This document shows, piece after piece, positions 1-9,685 of a stretch of DNA of 64,000 nt (position 1 is the stretch's first letter; every line of letters starts with the position of its first letter). Made by a program: the position numbers and the translations under genes. This stretch comes from Lewinellaceae bacterium (GTDB lineage Bacteria > Bacteroidota > Bacteroidia > Chitinophagales > Saprospiraceae), in contig JADJOD010000002.1 of NCBI GenBank assembly GCA_016713985.1, forward strand, positions 94,840 through 158,839, written 5' to 3'. The notes below the pieces were generated by a model. That model was not told the origin of the DNA, did no database searches, and saw only the letters and a program-made list of their open reading frames with translations.

Positions 1-61
1 TATACTTTTGAAACCGGGCACCTCCGGCACGTTTCAGAAGTTGGCCGTGCCCGAAAAATAA
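1..61 (+). CDS. possible 3' end of an upstream gene (partial)
   Basis: Frame 2 stays open from the window edge and ends with TAA at 59-61, eight bases before the MlaE start. The readable tail (about 19 residues ending in KLAVPEK) looks like an ordinary protein C-terminus. Frame 1 is also open until 64-66, so the frame choice is uncertain. Too little is present to name a product. If real, it would make the Mla genes part of a longer operon. Confidence 0.25.
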   Translation, partial: ILLKPGTSGTFQKLAVPEK

Positions 62-68
62 AATAAAC

Positions 69-839
69 ATGCCATTTTTTTCGATCCAGCGTCCTATAGT
101 TGATGAAATAGGCAGTTTGACCCGATTCACACTGCGGTTTTTCAGGGAAGCATTCCGCCCCCGCTATGAATTCAGCGAACTCATTCACCAGTGCTTTGTG
201 ATCGGCTACAAATCGCTTTCGTTGGTCGGACTCACTGCTTTTATCATGGGCCTGGTACTGACCATGCAGTTGCGGCCCAGTATGGTCCGGTACGGCGTGG
301 AGGCGCAGATACCGGCGATGGTGGGTATTGCCATCGTCCGCGAAATCGGCCCGGTGATCACGGCGCTGATATTTGCCGGCAAAATCGGATCCAGCATCGG
401 CGCCGAACTGGGTTCGATGCGCGTCACCGAACAAATTGACGCGATGGAAGTGTCGGGCACCAACCCGTTCAAGTTTTTGGTCGTCACTCGTACCCTCGCA
501 GCCACGTTGATGCTTCCGGTGCTGGTGGTTTTGTCCGATGCCATTTCGCTTTACGGCTCCTACCTGGGTGTCAATATTTATGAAGTGCTGAGTTTCAGGC
601 TGTTTTATACCCAGGTAATCGATAACCTGGCTTATTACGACGCTGTGCCGGCATTTATCAAATCCTATTTTTTCGGGTTTGCCGTCGGTATCGTGGGTTG
701 TTTTAAAGGCTATTATTCCAACAAAGGCACCGAAGGTGTCGGGCGTTCGGCCAACTCCGCCGTGGTGATGGCCTCCGTATTTATCTTTATTCTGGATTTA
801 CTCGCCGTACAGGTTACCGATTTGCTTTGGGAATTATAA
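69..839 (+). CDS. mlaE: MlaE/YrbE-type lipid ABC transporter permease
   Basis: Membrane permease of the Mla/MCE system, which moves phospholipids between the inner and outer membranes. It has 256 residues, the usual length for the family. Hydrophobic helices lie at about residues 50-75, 90-115, 145-170, 195-215 and 230-250. The conserved MlaE loop is visible around residues 105-140 (GSSIGAELGSMRVTEQIDAM, then EVSGTNP). Its stop overlaps the ATPase start by one base (TAATG), so the two are translationally coupled. The ATPase and the MCE protein follow directly, giving the standard order permease, ATPase, MCE. The family call is firm; the lipid carried cannot be read from the sequence. Confidence 0.93.
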   Translation: MPFFSIQRPIVDEIGSLTRFTLRFFREAFRPRYEFSELIHQCFVIGYKSLSLVGLTAFIMGLVLTMQLRPSMVRYGVEAQIPAMVGIAIVREIGPVITALIFAGKIGSSIGAELGSMRVTEQIDAMEVSGTNPFKFLVVTRTLAATLMLPVLVVLSDAISLYGSYLGVNIYEVLSFRLFYTQVIDNLAYYDAVPAFIKSYFFGFAVGIVGCFKGYYSNKGTEGVGRSANSAVVMASVFIFILDLLAVQVTDLLWEL

Positions 840-1576
840 TGGACACTACAGAACCGGTCATTGTTATCAAAGATCTCTGCAAAGCCTTCGGAAGCAATGT
901 GGTGCTCGATCATTTTAACCTCAACCTTTACCGGGGAGAAAACCTGGTTGTGCTTGGCAAATCGGGATCGGGCAAATCCGTACTTATCAAATGTATCATC
1001 GGCCTTTTGAGGCCGGACAGCGGGGAAATATTCGTGTTCGGGCAAAATGTACCCGAATTGAGTTATGCCGAACTGGATCAAATGCGCGCCAGGGTGGGTT
1101 TTTTGTTTCAAAGCAATGCCTTGTACGACTCCATGACGGTGCGGGAAAATCTCGAATTCCCGCTGCGGCGGCATTGGTTGCATGTGGAACAAAAAGAGGT
1201 GGAGAACCTGGTCGCGGAAGTGCTTGAAAGTGTGGGACTTGCACATACGATCGACATGATGCCCGCCGAATTGTCCGGCGGCATGCGCAAACGAATCGCC
1301 CTTGCCCGTACGCTTATCCTGAAACCCGCCATTATCCTGTACGACGAACCCACCACCGGCCTCGATCCGATCACGGGTATGGAAATCATCGACCTGATCC
1401 GGGATATTCAGCAACAATACAAAACCTCATCGCTGGTTATTTCGCATGATATGAAACTGGTGAAACGCGCCGCCGGGCGGATCGTGATGCTGATCGACGG
1501 GAAATGTCATGCACAAGGCGCTTATTCAGAACTTAAAAATTCCGGCGACCCGAAAGTCCGGGCATTTTTTGACTGA
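839..1576 (+). CDS. mlaF: MlaF-type ABC transporter ATP-binding protein
   Basis: ATPase that powers the neighbouring MlaE permease. The ATG at 839 is preferred because it forms the TAATG overlap with mlaE; an in-frame TTG at 827 would lie inside mlaE. The product is 245 residues. Walker A is GKSGSGKS at about residues 40-47, the ABC signature is LSGGMRKR at about 140, and Walker B ILYDEPTTGLDP follows at about 163. The H-loop is in VISHDM. The C-terminal part ends in a short region with FFD, like other MlaF proteins. It is followed six bases later by the MCE protein. Confidence 0.93.
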   Translation: MDTTEPVIVIKDLCKAFGSNVVLDHFNLNLYRGENLVVLGKSGSGKSVLIKCIIGLLRPDSGEIFVFGQNVPELSYAELDQMRARVGFLFQSNALYDSMTVRENLEFPLRRHWLHVEQKEVENLVAEVLESVGLAHTIDMMPAELSGGMRKRIALARTLILKPAIILYDEPTTGLDPITGMEIIDLIRDIQQQYKTSSLVISHDMKLVKRAAGRIVMLIDGKCHAQGAYSELKNSGDPKVRAFFD

Positions 1577-1582
1577 CTTCTT

Positions 1583-2566
1583 ATGGCAAAACGCACTTTA
1601 GACAACATAAAACTGGGCATTTTTGTGCTCGCCGGATTGACCCTGCTCATCGTTTTTTTGTACCTGCTGGGCAAAAATCAAAGCATTTTTGCTTCCCGTT
1701 TTGAAGTCAAAGCCCACTTTAAAAACGTAAGCGGCCTGGTTGCGGGCAACAATGTGCGGGTTTCCGGCATCGTGGTCGGCATCGTGGAAGAGGTAAAATT
1801 GGTGAACGATACCCTGGTGGTGGTCACCCTGGCGCTCAACGATGAAATGCGGAATGTGATCCGGAAAAACGCCCTGGCTTCCATCGGCACCGACGGCCTG
1901 ATCGGCAACCGGGTGGTCAATCTCCTGCCGGCAAAAGAACCTGCACCGCTCATCGAACCGGGCGACATCCTCAGGTCGCAAAAAGACGTCGATACGGAAG
2001 AAATGCTGCGCACCCTCGACCTGACCAACAGAAACATCCTGTCGATCTCCGAAGGATTAAAACAAACCATCGAACGGATCAACCAGAGCGCCCAGCTTTC
2101 CACCATCCTGAATGACGAAAGCTTGTCCCGCGACCTGAAAGCGGCCTTGTCCAACCTGCGCAACGCCACGGGAACCGCCTCCGAAACCATGCGGGACCTG
2201 CACCTCGCTGTGGGTGATGTCCGGGAAGGTAAAGGTACCGTGGGGTATCTGCTCAAAGACACAAGCCTGGCCTACCAGTTGACACAGGTGGTCGGAAAAC
2301 TCCAAAGTGTTGAAAATCAAGCCGATCAACTGGCAAAAGATATGAACCAACTTGTCCTGGGTCTGCAAAACGATATCGACCGCGGCCAGGGTCCGGCCAA
2401 CATGATCCTGAAGGATTCACTCGCTGCGGCCCGCATTCAGAACACACTGGGCAACCTCGAAGAAGGAACTGCCCGGTTTAATGAAAATATGGAAGCTTTG
2501 AAACACAACTTTTTCTTCCGGCGCTATTTCAAAAAATTAGAAAAGCAAAAAAAGAAAGGGCAGTAG
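1583..2566 (+). CDS. mlaD: MlaD-type MCE-domain protein
   Basis: Substrate-binding component of the Mla/MCE transporter, anchored in the inner membrane and facing the periplasm. A single N-terminal helix (about residues 11-28, GIFVLAGLTLLIVFLYLL) is followed by one MCE domain at about 38-115 containing VSGLVAGNNVRVSGIVVGIV. The remaining 200 residues are predicted to be long helices with heptad-like spacing, as in other MCE proteins that form periplasmic tubes or rings. The length of 327 residues is typical for Bacteroidota single-MCE proteins. It is the last gene of the operon and converges on the SDR gene at 2591 with only 24 bases between, where I see no terminator. Confidence 0.9.
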   Translation: MAKRTLDNIKLGIFVLAGLTLLIVFLYLLGKNQSIFASRFEVKAHFKNVSGLVAGNNVRVSGIVVGIVEEVKLVNDTLVVVTLALNDEMRNVIRKNALASIGTDGLIGNRVVNLLPAKEPAPLIEPGDILRSQKDVDTEEMLRTLDLTNRNILSISEGLKQTIERINQSAQLSTILNDESLSRDLKAALSNLRNATGTASETMRDLHLAVGDVREGKGTVGYLLKDTSLAYQLTQVVGKLQSVENQADQLAKDMNQLVLGLQNDIDRGQGPANMILKDSLAAARIQNTLGNLEEGTARFNENMEALKHNFFFRRYFKKLEKQKKKGQ

Positions 2567-2590
2567 CCCCGCAACGCCGTTTCGCAGTAC

Positions 2591-3373
2591 CTACTTCAAA
2601 CTCCGGTCTAAATGCACATATCCTCCGTCGACATGGATCAACTGGCCGGTGGTATGACTGGAACGGTCGGACAGCAAAAAAACAACCATGTCGGCGATTT
2701 CTTCCGAGGTAGTCATACGTTTTTCTAAGGGGATGTTCGCTTCAATTGCGCGGCGCCGAGCCTGCGGGTCGTCGAGAGTATCCAGCCATTTTTCATACAG
2801 GGGGGTAAAACACTCCGCCACAATCACAGCGTTTACCCGGATGCCGCAGGGCAATAGTTCAACCGCCCACTCGCGCGTCAGGGCGTTCCGGCCCCCGTTG
2901 GAAGCGGCATAGGCGGAGGTATTCCCCTGACCGGTTTCGGCGGTTTTGGAGCCGATGTTAACGATGGCGCCCTTGGTCCGGATGAGTTCCGGCAAGGCAT
3001 AATGTGCCATCAGGTAGTAGTGGATCAGGTTGTTGTGCAGCGACCGGACAAATTTTTCATAGTTCCCCGACGCCAGCCCGACGCCGTCGTTGATACCCGC
3101 GTTATTCACTAATCCGTCAATCCTCCCGTATTGTTCAAGCGCTTGATTTACAGCCTGTTCACACGCAAGAGGGTCGGATAATTCTGCCGTAACGTACCCG
3201 GCTTCGCCGCCTGACGTATGGATATGCCGGACGGCGGCCTGATTATCGGTTTCGTTGCGGCCAATCACGACCGGAACGGCGCCCTCGGCAGCCAGCGAAC
3301 GGCTTATGCTCGCTCCGATGCCCTTGGCGCCACCGGTAACGAGAATGATTTTTCCGTTTAAATGAAGGTTCAT
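2591..3373 (-). CDS. SDR dehydrogenase, probable L-fucose dehydrogenase
   Basis: NAD(P)-dependent short-chain dehydrogenase of 260 residues. The cofactor site GGAKGIG is at about residues 14-20, NNAG at about 92-95, and the C-terminal dimer segment holds VDGGY. By context (lactonase, KDF-type dehydrogenase and UxaA-type dehydratase in the same operon) it would oxidise L-fucose or a similar sugar to the lactone, the first step of the non-phosphorylating pathway. Oddity: the active-site tetrad position normally read as YxxxK is Y-A-A-S-N here, so the lysine is replaced by asparagine (codon AAC). This may be a lineage feature or a mutation. It is the last gene of the minus-strand operon, 36 bases after the lactonase stop. 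Confidence 0.75.
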   Translation of the reverse strand: MNLHLNGKIILVTGGAKGIGASISRSLAAEGAVPVVIGRNETDNQAAVRHIHTSGGEAGYVTAELSDPLACEQAVNQALEQYGRIDGLVNNAGINDGVGLASGNYEKFVRSLHNNLIHYYLMAHYALPELIRTKGAIVNIGSKTAETGQGNTSAYAASNGGRNALTREWAVELLPCGIRVNAVIVAECFTPLYEKWLDTLDDPQARRRAIEANIPLEKRMTTSEEIADMVVFLLSDRSSHTTGQLIHVDGGYVHLDRSLK

Positions 3374-3409
3374 GTCTGCGGGTGGATATTTGTTGTGGCT
3401 GAAAATTGT

Positions 3410-4242
3410 TCAGAGATGGTAAAATACAGCGGCGTTTCCCCCCCAGAATGCGGCTTGTTCGGCAGCGGAAAGTTGTTGTACAAATCCGGCGGCAGCATCC
3501 ATTTGTCGCCTGTAATCCGCTGCCAGCAAACACACCGGCCAATCGGAGCCATAACAGACGCGCCGGGCGCCGAAGGCCTCGAAGGCCACTTCCATATAAG
3601 GCCACAACTGCTCCGCCTGCCAGTCGCCCCACGACGCCTCGGTCGTCAGCCCCGATATTTTGCAGTACACGTGTTCGTGGCGGGCGATGCGGCGCATGTC
3701 ATTTTCCCATTGTTTGATCAGCCCGCGTTTGATGTAGGGTTTTGCGAGGTGGTCAATGATAAAAGATTGGCGATCATTCTTTTTTATAAATGACAGGACG
3801 GCCTTCAGGTGGCGGGGAAAAACAAGTATATCATAGGTAAACCCTCTTTACCCAGCAGGGACACACCCCGCAGGAAGGATGGCTCCAGCATAAATTCCGG
3901 CGGTTCCGCCTGCAAAATATGCCGGAACCCGCGCAGGGCCGGGAACGTGGAAAAATGATCCAGGCGGCGCTCCAGATCATTTGCCCGAAGGTCTGTCCAA
4001 CCCACCACCCCGCGAATAAAGGAATGCCTGGCCGCCAGGTCGAGTAAAAACGAGGTTTCTTCTTCCGACTGACCGGCTTGTACGGCAATACACCCGTCAA
4101 TGCCGTGCGCGTGAAGCAGCGGTTCGAGGTCGCCGGGCATAAAATCGCGGCGGATGGCCGGCATCTGCTCCGTGATCCAGGCGTCGCGCACCGGGTTGTA
4201 TTTCCAGAAATGCTGATGGGCGTCGATTTTTATGCTTTGCAT
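3410..4242 (-). CDS. amidohydrolase, probable L-fuconolactonase (frame-broken)
   Basis: TIM-barrel amidohydrolase_2 enzyme; by context it hydrolyses L-fucono-1,5-lactone to L-fuconate. The N-terminal metal motif is DAHQHFW at residues 7-13. The C-terminal half carries CKISGL and YGSDWPV, both typical of the family. The gene is split by one missing base near 3838-3845: frame one reads through GKEG and then goes out of frame, while the correct continuation TYDILVFPRHLKA lies in another frame and runs to the stop at 3410. Restoring one base gives 277 residues, the usual length. The neighbours are the two SDR dehydrogenases of the same pathway. I consider a sequence error likelier than a pseudogene, given how many similar breaks occur in this window. 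Confidence 0.8.
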
Positions 4243-4417
4243 GGGTGTTTTTTAAGAGCAGCGTGCCGTTCAGTAGCCGCGCAAGTATTTTGTTGACAGG
4301 GTAAGTATGATTTACAAGGTTGTAAGTAGTAGGACGGAAATCTTTTCCGTCCAGATGCTTCATTCTCAGAATGTTCGGAAGAAAGTTAGTATCATTAATT
4401 TTGTCCACTTTCTTAAA

Positions 4418-5137
4418 TCAATTATTTAAATAAATAAACCCGCCATCAATCGGGAAATCGCAACCTGTGACAAAACCCGCCTCGTCCGAACAAAGATAAA
4501 GCGCCAGTGCAGCCACTTCTTCGGGGCGGCCCATTCGCCCGACGGGTTGTGTTTTTGACAATTTTTCAAACATTTCCGCCTCCTTGCCGGGGTAGTTTTT
4601 TGCCAGGTAGCCATCCACAAAAGGTGTGTGCACCCGCGCGGGAGAAATACAGTTGCAGCGAATATGGTGCGCGAGGTAATCCTTTGCTACAGAAAGCGTC
4701 ATAGCCGCCACGGCGCCCTTGCTCATTGTATATGCGAAGCGGTCGGGAATACCCACCGACCGTATTTTCGGAATGCCGAAATGGAGGCAATTATAGACGC
4801 CCTTGATGTTCACGGCGATAATCCGGTCCATATCTTCTTCCGTGGTGCTTTCGGCAGTGCCGATGTGCGCCACACCGGCGTTATTGACCAGAATATCTAA
4901 TTTTTCCAAACCGGCAAAAAACTGCCGGACTTCTTCCTGCACTGCTACGTTGCAGACCTGAAAACGGGCCAGGCCGCCCTCCCGGTTTATGGCCTCCGCC
5001 GTTTCACGCGCCTGTTGTTCATCCAGGTCCAGGATATACACTTCAGCGCCCTGGCGGGCAAATTGTTCCGCAATGGCCCGGCCGATTCCACTCCCGGCGC
5101 CGGTGACGACGGCTGTTTTATGATGTAAATTAAACAT
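4418..5137 (-). CDS. SDR dehydrogenase, probable 2-keto-3-deoxy-L-fuconate dehydrogenase (internal deletion)
   Basis: Short-chain dehydrogenase of 239 residues. TGAGSGIG is at about residues 12-19, NNAG at about 86-89, YTMSK at about 137-141, and the C-terminus has VTGCDFPIDGG and FIYLNN. SPARVHTPFVDGYLAKNYPG strongly resembles KDF dehydrogenases of sugar-acid pathways. Oddity: after GIPKI (about residue 127) the text jumps straight to RSVGIPDRFAY. The usual stretch of about 14-15 residues, containing the strand and the catalytic serine (the NMAS-like motif), is absent although the reading frame is kept. The protein is therefore short for the family (about 254) and is probably inactive if the deletion is real. 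A 175-base spacer separates it from the lactonase. Confidence 0.78.
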   Translation of the reverse strand: MFNLHHKTAVVTGAGSGIGRAIAEQFARQGAEVYILDLDEQQARETAEAINREGGLARFQVCNVAVQEEVRQFFAGLEKLDILVNNAGVAHIGTAESTTEEDMDRIIAVNIKGVYNCLHFGIPKIRSVGIPDRFAYTMSKGAVAAMTLSVAKDYLAHHIRCNCISPARVHTPFVDGYLAKNYPGKEAEMFEKLSKTQPVGRMGRPEEVAALALYLCSDEAGFVTGCDFPIDGGFIYLNN

Positions 5138-5160
5138 GGCGTTTTTATTGATTGACGGGT

Positions 5161-6804
5161 TTACAACGAAATTCCGCGTTTCCAGGGGATAAAATCGTCC
5201 TGCCCCAACCGTACGGCGGCCGGTATTTCTTCGCCGCCGGCCACCCGGATGACGTAATCCAGGATACGCGCCCCGGCCTGTTCGATGGTTTCCGTACCGG
5301 CGATGACGGGCCCCGTGTCGATGTCGATGATGTCGGGCATACGCAAAGCGAGCGACGTGTCGGTGGAAATTTTAACCACCGGGGCAATGGGGTTGCCGGT
5401 AGGGGTACCCAGACCCGTTGTAAACAAAACGATATTTGCACCGGCTGCCACCTCGGCCGTGGTGCTTTCCACGTCGTTGCCGGGGGTGCATAGCAACGCA
5501 AGACCGGGCCGGCTCACCTTTTCCGGATAATCAAGTACTTCAGCCACCGAAGAGGTGCCTCCTTTTTTGGCCGCTCCGGCGGATTTAATGGCATCGGTAA
5601 TCAGGCCGTCGCGAATATTTCCGGGGGAAGGGTTCATGTCAAAACCGGAACCAACTTGCTCAGCCTGAGCATTGTACGAAGCCATCAGGTCAAGGTATTT
5701 CGCGGCCAGTTCGCGGGTAATGCACCGGTCGCTCAATTCCTGTTCCACACCGCAGAGTTCGGGAAATTCGGACAAGATGACCGAAGCGCCGAGCGCCACC
5801 AGCAAATCGGAAGTATGGCCGATCGCGGGGTTGGCGCTGATGCCTGAAAATCCGTCGGAGCCGCCGCATTCCAGTCCGATGCATAATTTGGACAGTGGAG
5901 CCGGTTTCCGAACGCAGGTATTGGCTTGTACCAGTCCCGCAAAGGTCTGTCGCAGAGCGGCTTCCATGAGTTTGCTTTCCGTGCCGTATTGTTGTTGTTC
6001 GAAAATAAACAGCGGTTTATCAAACTGCGGGTCGCGGCGGCGAATTTCATCCTGTAAAATTGAAACCTGGGCGTGTTGGCAGCCAAGGCTCATCACAGTA
6101 GCGCCCGCTACATTGGGATGGGTGATGTAACCCGCGAGCAAGCCGCAGAGCGTGTCGGAATCGTTGCGGGAACAGCCGCAGCCGCCTTCGTGCAGCAGGA
6201 ATTTGATGCCGTCTACATTGGGAAACAATCTTTCGCGCGAAACAGGAGTCTCTTCAGACAGGTCGCCCGGAATGTTTTCGACGTTTTGGCCGGCCAGGAA
6301 CTGCGTTTTTAGTTGCTGCACAAAGCCGGTGTACCTGGAAGACTGCGCATACCCGAGTTCTTTCAGCAAGGCCTCTTTCGTGACCTCCAGGTTGCGGTTT
6401 TCGCAAAAAACCAGCGGCACGACGATCCAGTAATTGGCCGTGCCCACCGAGCCGTCCGCGCGGTGATACCCTTGAAAAGTGCGGTTTTGCCAGGCGCGTA
6501 CGTCCGGCGGCGACCACTGCGAGCGATGTTCGCGTACGACGGCGCCGGAGGTGGCGTGACGGGTATTTTCCGGTGAAAGCAGTCCGCCCCGGGGCACGTC
6601 GCGGGTGGTTTTGCCCACCAGGATGCCGTACATTTTCACTTCGGTACCTGCAGGCAAATCTTCGAGGGCAAATTTGTGTTTGGCGCCGATATTGTCCTTT
6701 AACAGGAAGTTTTTACCCGCAAAATTGACGGTTTCGCCCGAACCGAGGGGTCGGAGCGCCACCAATACATTGTCTGACGGATGTATTTGCAAATACTTGT
6801 TCAT
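5161..6804 (-). CDS. UxaA-family (altronate dehydratase-like) sugar-acid dehydratase
   Basis: 547-residue enzyme of the UxaA/altronate hydrolase family, iron-dependent dehydratases that convert sugar acids to 2-keto-3-deoxy acids. An N-terminal SAF-like domain (about residues 1-90) is followed by the large catalytic domain. Cysteine-rich conserved motifs are present: HEGGCGCSRNDS (about 205-217), SLGCQHAQ (about 243-250), GLECGGSDGFSGISANPAIG (about 308-327) and FTTGLGTPTGNPIAPVVK (about 457-474). It is the first gene of the minus-strand operon. With the downstream lactonase and two dehydrogenases it would act on L-fuconate or a close analogue; altronate is the alternative. It is intact, unlike the three genes that follow. 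Confidence 0.85.
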   Translation of the reverse strand: MNKYLQIHPSDNVLVALRPLGSGETVNFAGKNFLLKDNIGAKHKFALEDLPAGTEVKMYGILVGKTTRDVPRGGLLSPENTRHATSGAVVREHRSQWSPPDVRAWQNRTFQGYHRADGSVGTANYWIVVPLVFCENRNLEVTKEALLKELGYAQSSRYTGFVQQLKTQFLAGQNVENIPGDLSEETPVSRERLFPNVDGIKFLLHEGGCGCSRNDSDTLCGLLAGYITHPNVAGATVMSLGCQHAQVSILQDEIRRRDPQFDKPLFIFEQQQYGTESKLMEAALRQTFAGLVQANTCVRKPAPLSKLCIGLECGGSDGFSGISANPAIGHTSDLLVALGASVILSEFPELCGVEQELSDRCITRELAAKYLDLMASYNAQAEQVGSGFDMNPSPGNIRDGLITDAIKSAGAAKKGGTSSVAEVLDYPEKVSRPGLALLCTPGNDVESTTAEVAAGANIVLFTTGLGTPTGNPIAPVVKISTDTSLALRMPDIIDIDTGPVIAGTETIEQAGARILDYVIRVAGGEEIPAAVRLGQDDFIPWKRGISL

Positions 6805-6843
6805 ATGCCGGCGGTGACGCGGATTATGCAGATTTGCGCGGAT

Positions 6844-9532
6844 TTAGATGTCCATGGGATTGGGTTTGTCGGCTTCCACGCCGTATTTTTTCATAAAATC
6901 CTTCACGGCTTTTTCGTTCACTTTGCCTTGTTTTTGCAAAAGCCGCACGGCTGCAAACGCGATGTATTTTGGCGAAATTTCGAAGTAATCGCGCAGGTTT
7001 TCGCGGCTTTCGGAAAGACCGAACCCGTCGGTGCCCAATGGGATAAAATCCTGCGGCATCCAGGGAGCGAGTTGGCCGGCCGTGAGTTTGATCCAGTCGT
7101 TGGCGCTGACAAAAACTCCTTCTTCGCCGTTCAATACCTGCTGAATATAGGGTGTTTTTTCTTTTTCACCCGGGTGAAGCAGGTTCCAGCGGTCGCAGGT
7201 AATGGCGTCGCGGTAAAGTTCCGTCCAGGAGGTAGCGCTCCAGATATCGGTGCTCACACCTTCGTTTTCCAGAATTTCCGCGGCTTTTAATACCTGTTGC
7301 ATGATGGATCCCGAACCGAAAAGGTGCGCTTTGGCGCCGTCTTTGGCCGGTTTTTTATCCGATTTTTTATAACGGTACAAACCGCGTTTGATGCCGTCTT
7401 CCACACCTTTCGGCATTTCGGGCATCGGGTAATTTTCGTTGTACAGGGTCAGATAGTAGATTTTGCTTTCGTTTTCCACGTACATACGCCGCAGGCCGTC
7501 GTGAACGATCACGGCGAGTTCGAACGCAAAAGCCGGGTCATAGGGTACCACCGCCGGAATGGTTTGTGCGATCAGGATCGAATGACCGTCCTGGTGTTGC
7601 AAACCTTCGCCGTTGAGCGTGGTGCGTCCCGCCGTGCCGCCGAGTAAAAAACCTTTGGCCATCATATCTGCCGCAGCCCACACCAGGTCGCCTACCCGCT
7701 GGAAGCCGAACATCGAATAATAGATATAAAAAGGCACCATCGGCAAACCGTGCAAGGCATAAGCCGTGCCGGCTGCCGTAAAAGAAGCCGTTGCGCCGTC
7801 TTCGTTAATGCCTTCCTGCAACACCTGGCCGGTTTTGGATTCTTTATACTTGATAACGGAAATGCCGATTTCGAGCGGGGTATACAATTGTCCTTTCTGG
7901 TTCCATATCTGCACGGAATTAAACATCGGTTCCATACCGAAGGTCTGCGCTTCGTCGGGCACGATGGGCACGATATACTTTCCAACTTCCTGATTACGAA
8001 CCAATTGAGTCATCATATCCACCACTGCGGCGGTTGTTGAAAAATCCTTTCCGGCGTTGGCGGCGCTTCCTTTCAGTTGTTTGTCGAACAGGGCGAGATC
8101 GGGTAATTTGAATTGATCATAGGTATCCGAACGTTCGGGCAGGTAGCCGCCCAGGGCCTTGCGACGTTCGTGCAGATATTTTGTTTCCGGCGCATCCGGA
8201 CCCGGGTACCAGAATTTGGCGGCTTTGGCTTCGTCGTCGGAGATTGGAATGCCGTAGCGGTTTTTTGTTTCCACGCGGCTGTCGTCGCTTAGGTCTTTGG
8301 TCTGGTGGGCTTTGTTTTTACCCTCGGCGGCCTTGCCCATGCCGTATCCTTTCACCGTTTTGACAATAATGGCGACGGGTTTGTTCGATTTCACGGCGCG
8401 TTCGTAGGCGGCGTATACTTTTTCCGCGTCATGGCCGCCGCGCCGCATTTTGGCGAGTTGTTCGTCGGAGATATCGGCCAGCAAAGCAGTGATCCGTTCG
8501 CTCAGTCCGTCGTCGCCGATCAGCATTTTGCGGGTCAAAGCGCCGTCGTTGGCGGATGCCAGTTCCTGAAAATTGCCGTCCACTAATCCTTCAAAACGGG
8601 TAAGTAATACGCCATCTTCATCTTTGGCCAGCAGCGTATCCCAGTCGCTGCTCCAGATCACCTTGATCACCTCCCAACCCGCGCCGAAGAAGTGGCGTTC
8701 CACTTCCTGAATGATCTTGCCGTTGCCCCGCACCGGGCCGTCGAGGCGCTGGAGATTGCAGTGGACCACAAAGATCACGTTATCGAGATTTTCCCGGGAA
8801 GCCAGGCCGATGGTGCCGTATATTTCCGGTTCGTCGATTTCGCCGTCGCCGATAAAGTGCCACACTTTTCCGCCGTTGAGCGGCTTTAATCCCCTGTTTT
8901 CTAAGTACTTGATAAACCGAGCCTGGTAGAGGGCCGTCATGGGTCCGAGCCCCATGCTCACCGTGGGGGCTTGCCAGAATTTCGGCATACGCCTGGGGTG
9001 CGGATAACTCGACACCCCGCCCAGGGTTTCCCTGCCGGAAGTCGCCGATGGCCTTTTCACTCAGGCGGCCTTCCCACATGGCGCGGGCATATATTCCCGG
9101 CGACGCGTGGCCCTGGAACATAAAAAGATCACCCCCGTAATCTGCCGAGCGTTTGCGCAGAAAATGGTGGAACAACACCTCCGTCATCGTCGCCGAAGCC
9201 GCGTAAGTAGCGATGTGGCCGCCAAGCGCCAGGTCCTTATCCTGGGCCTGTAGCACCATCGCCTGGGCATTCCAGCGAAGGATGTTTTCAATACGTTGTT
9301 CCAGGGCGAGGTCGCCGGGGTAAGCCGGTTGGTCTTCCGGAGCGATGGTATTCAGGTAGGGGGTGTTCAGCGCAGGGCCGCCGTTGCCCACACCTTTGCG
9401 GGCAATGAGGTGGCGGAGGCGCTGGAAAAGCTCTTCTGTGCGGCCTTTGCCCTGACTTTCAAGGACTTCTTCAATGGCTTCGAGCCATTCTTCCTGTTCG
9501 GATTTCCAGTCGTCGAGTTGTATGTCTCCCAT
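6844..9532 (-). CDS. aceE: pyruvate dehydrogenase E1 component, homodimeric type (frame-broken)
   Basis: Thiamine-diphosphate enzyme that decarboxylates pyruvate in the pyruvate dehydrogenase complex. The ATG at 9532 gives an N-terminus MGDIQLDDWKSEQ, which fits the family; the open frame extends to 9595 but with an unlikely sequence. The N-terminal half has GGHIATYAASATMTEVLFHH and FQGHASPGIYARAMWEGRLS. The rest has PTVSMGLGP, the ThDP motif GDGEIDEPE and the typical C-terminus. A single extra G near 9037 (GGG in CAGGGAAACC) breaks the frame between GDFRQ and ETLGGVSSYPHP. Removing it gives 895 residues, close to E. coli AceE (887). A -7 box lies 61 bases upstream. This is a housekeeping gene, so the break is most likely a sequence error. 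Confidence 0.92.
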
Positions 9533-9592
9533 GGTGTGAGCGGCTATCGTTGTGAGGCCCGCCTGCGTTCCTCCGGCGGGTAAAGAGGTGGG

Positions 9593-9600
9593 CAAAAGTA
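9593..9600 (-). promoter_or_regulatory. candidate -7 box for aceE
   Basis: On the minus strand this reads TACTTTTG, an exact match to the Bacteroidota -7 consensus TAnnTTTG, 61 bases before the chosen aceE start. A TTTG (plus-strand CAAA at 9626-9629) lies 25 bases further upstream, slightly too far for an ideal -33 box. Confidence 0.4.
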
Positions 9601-9638
9601 GATGTTTTTGAGAAAAATCTTAAGACAAACCTCCGTAC

Positions 9639-9685
9639 CGGCTGCTTTATCTGCCGGTCGCGACTCGCGGCAGTTAAAGCAGCCG
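9639..9685. repeat. imperfect inverted repeat at the CHAD gene end
   Basis: Arms cggctgcttt (9639-9648) and aaagcagccg (9676-9685) are perfectly complementary, with additional inner pairing ctgcc/ggcag. The right arm overlaps the last codons and stop of the CHAD gene. No T-run follows on either strand, so it may be an inefficient terminator or an RNA-stabilising hairpin. Confidence 0.45.

Noticed and set aside
1..68. Promoter for the Mla operon
   Set aside because: No TAnnTTTG box seen; the region looks like the end of an upstream gene.
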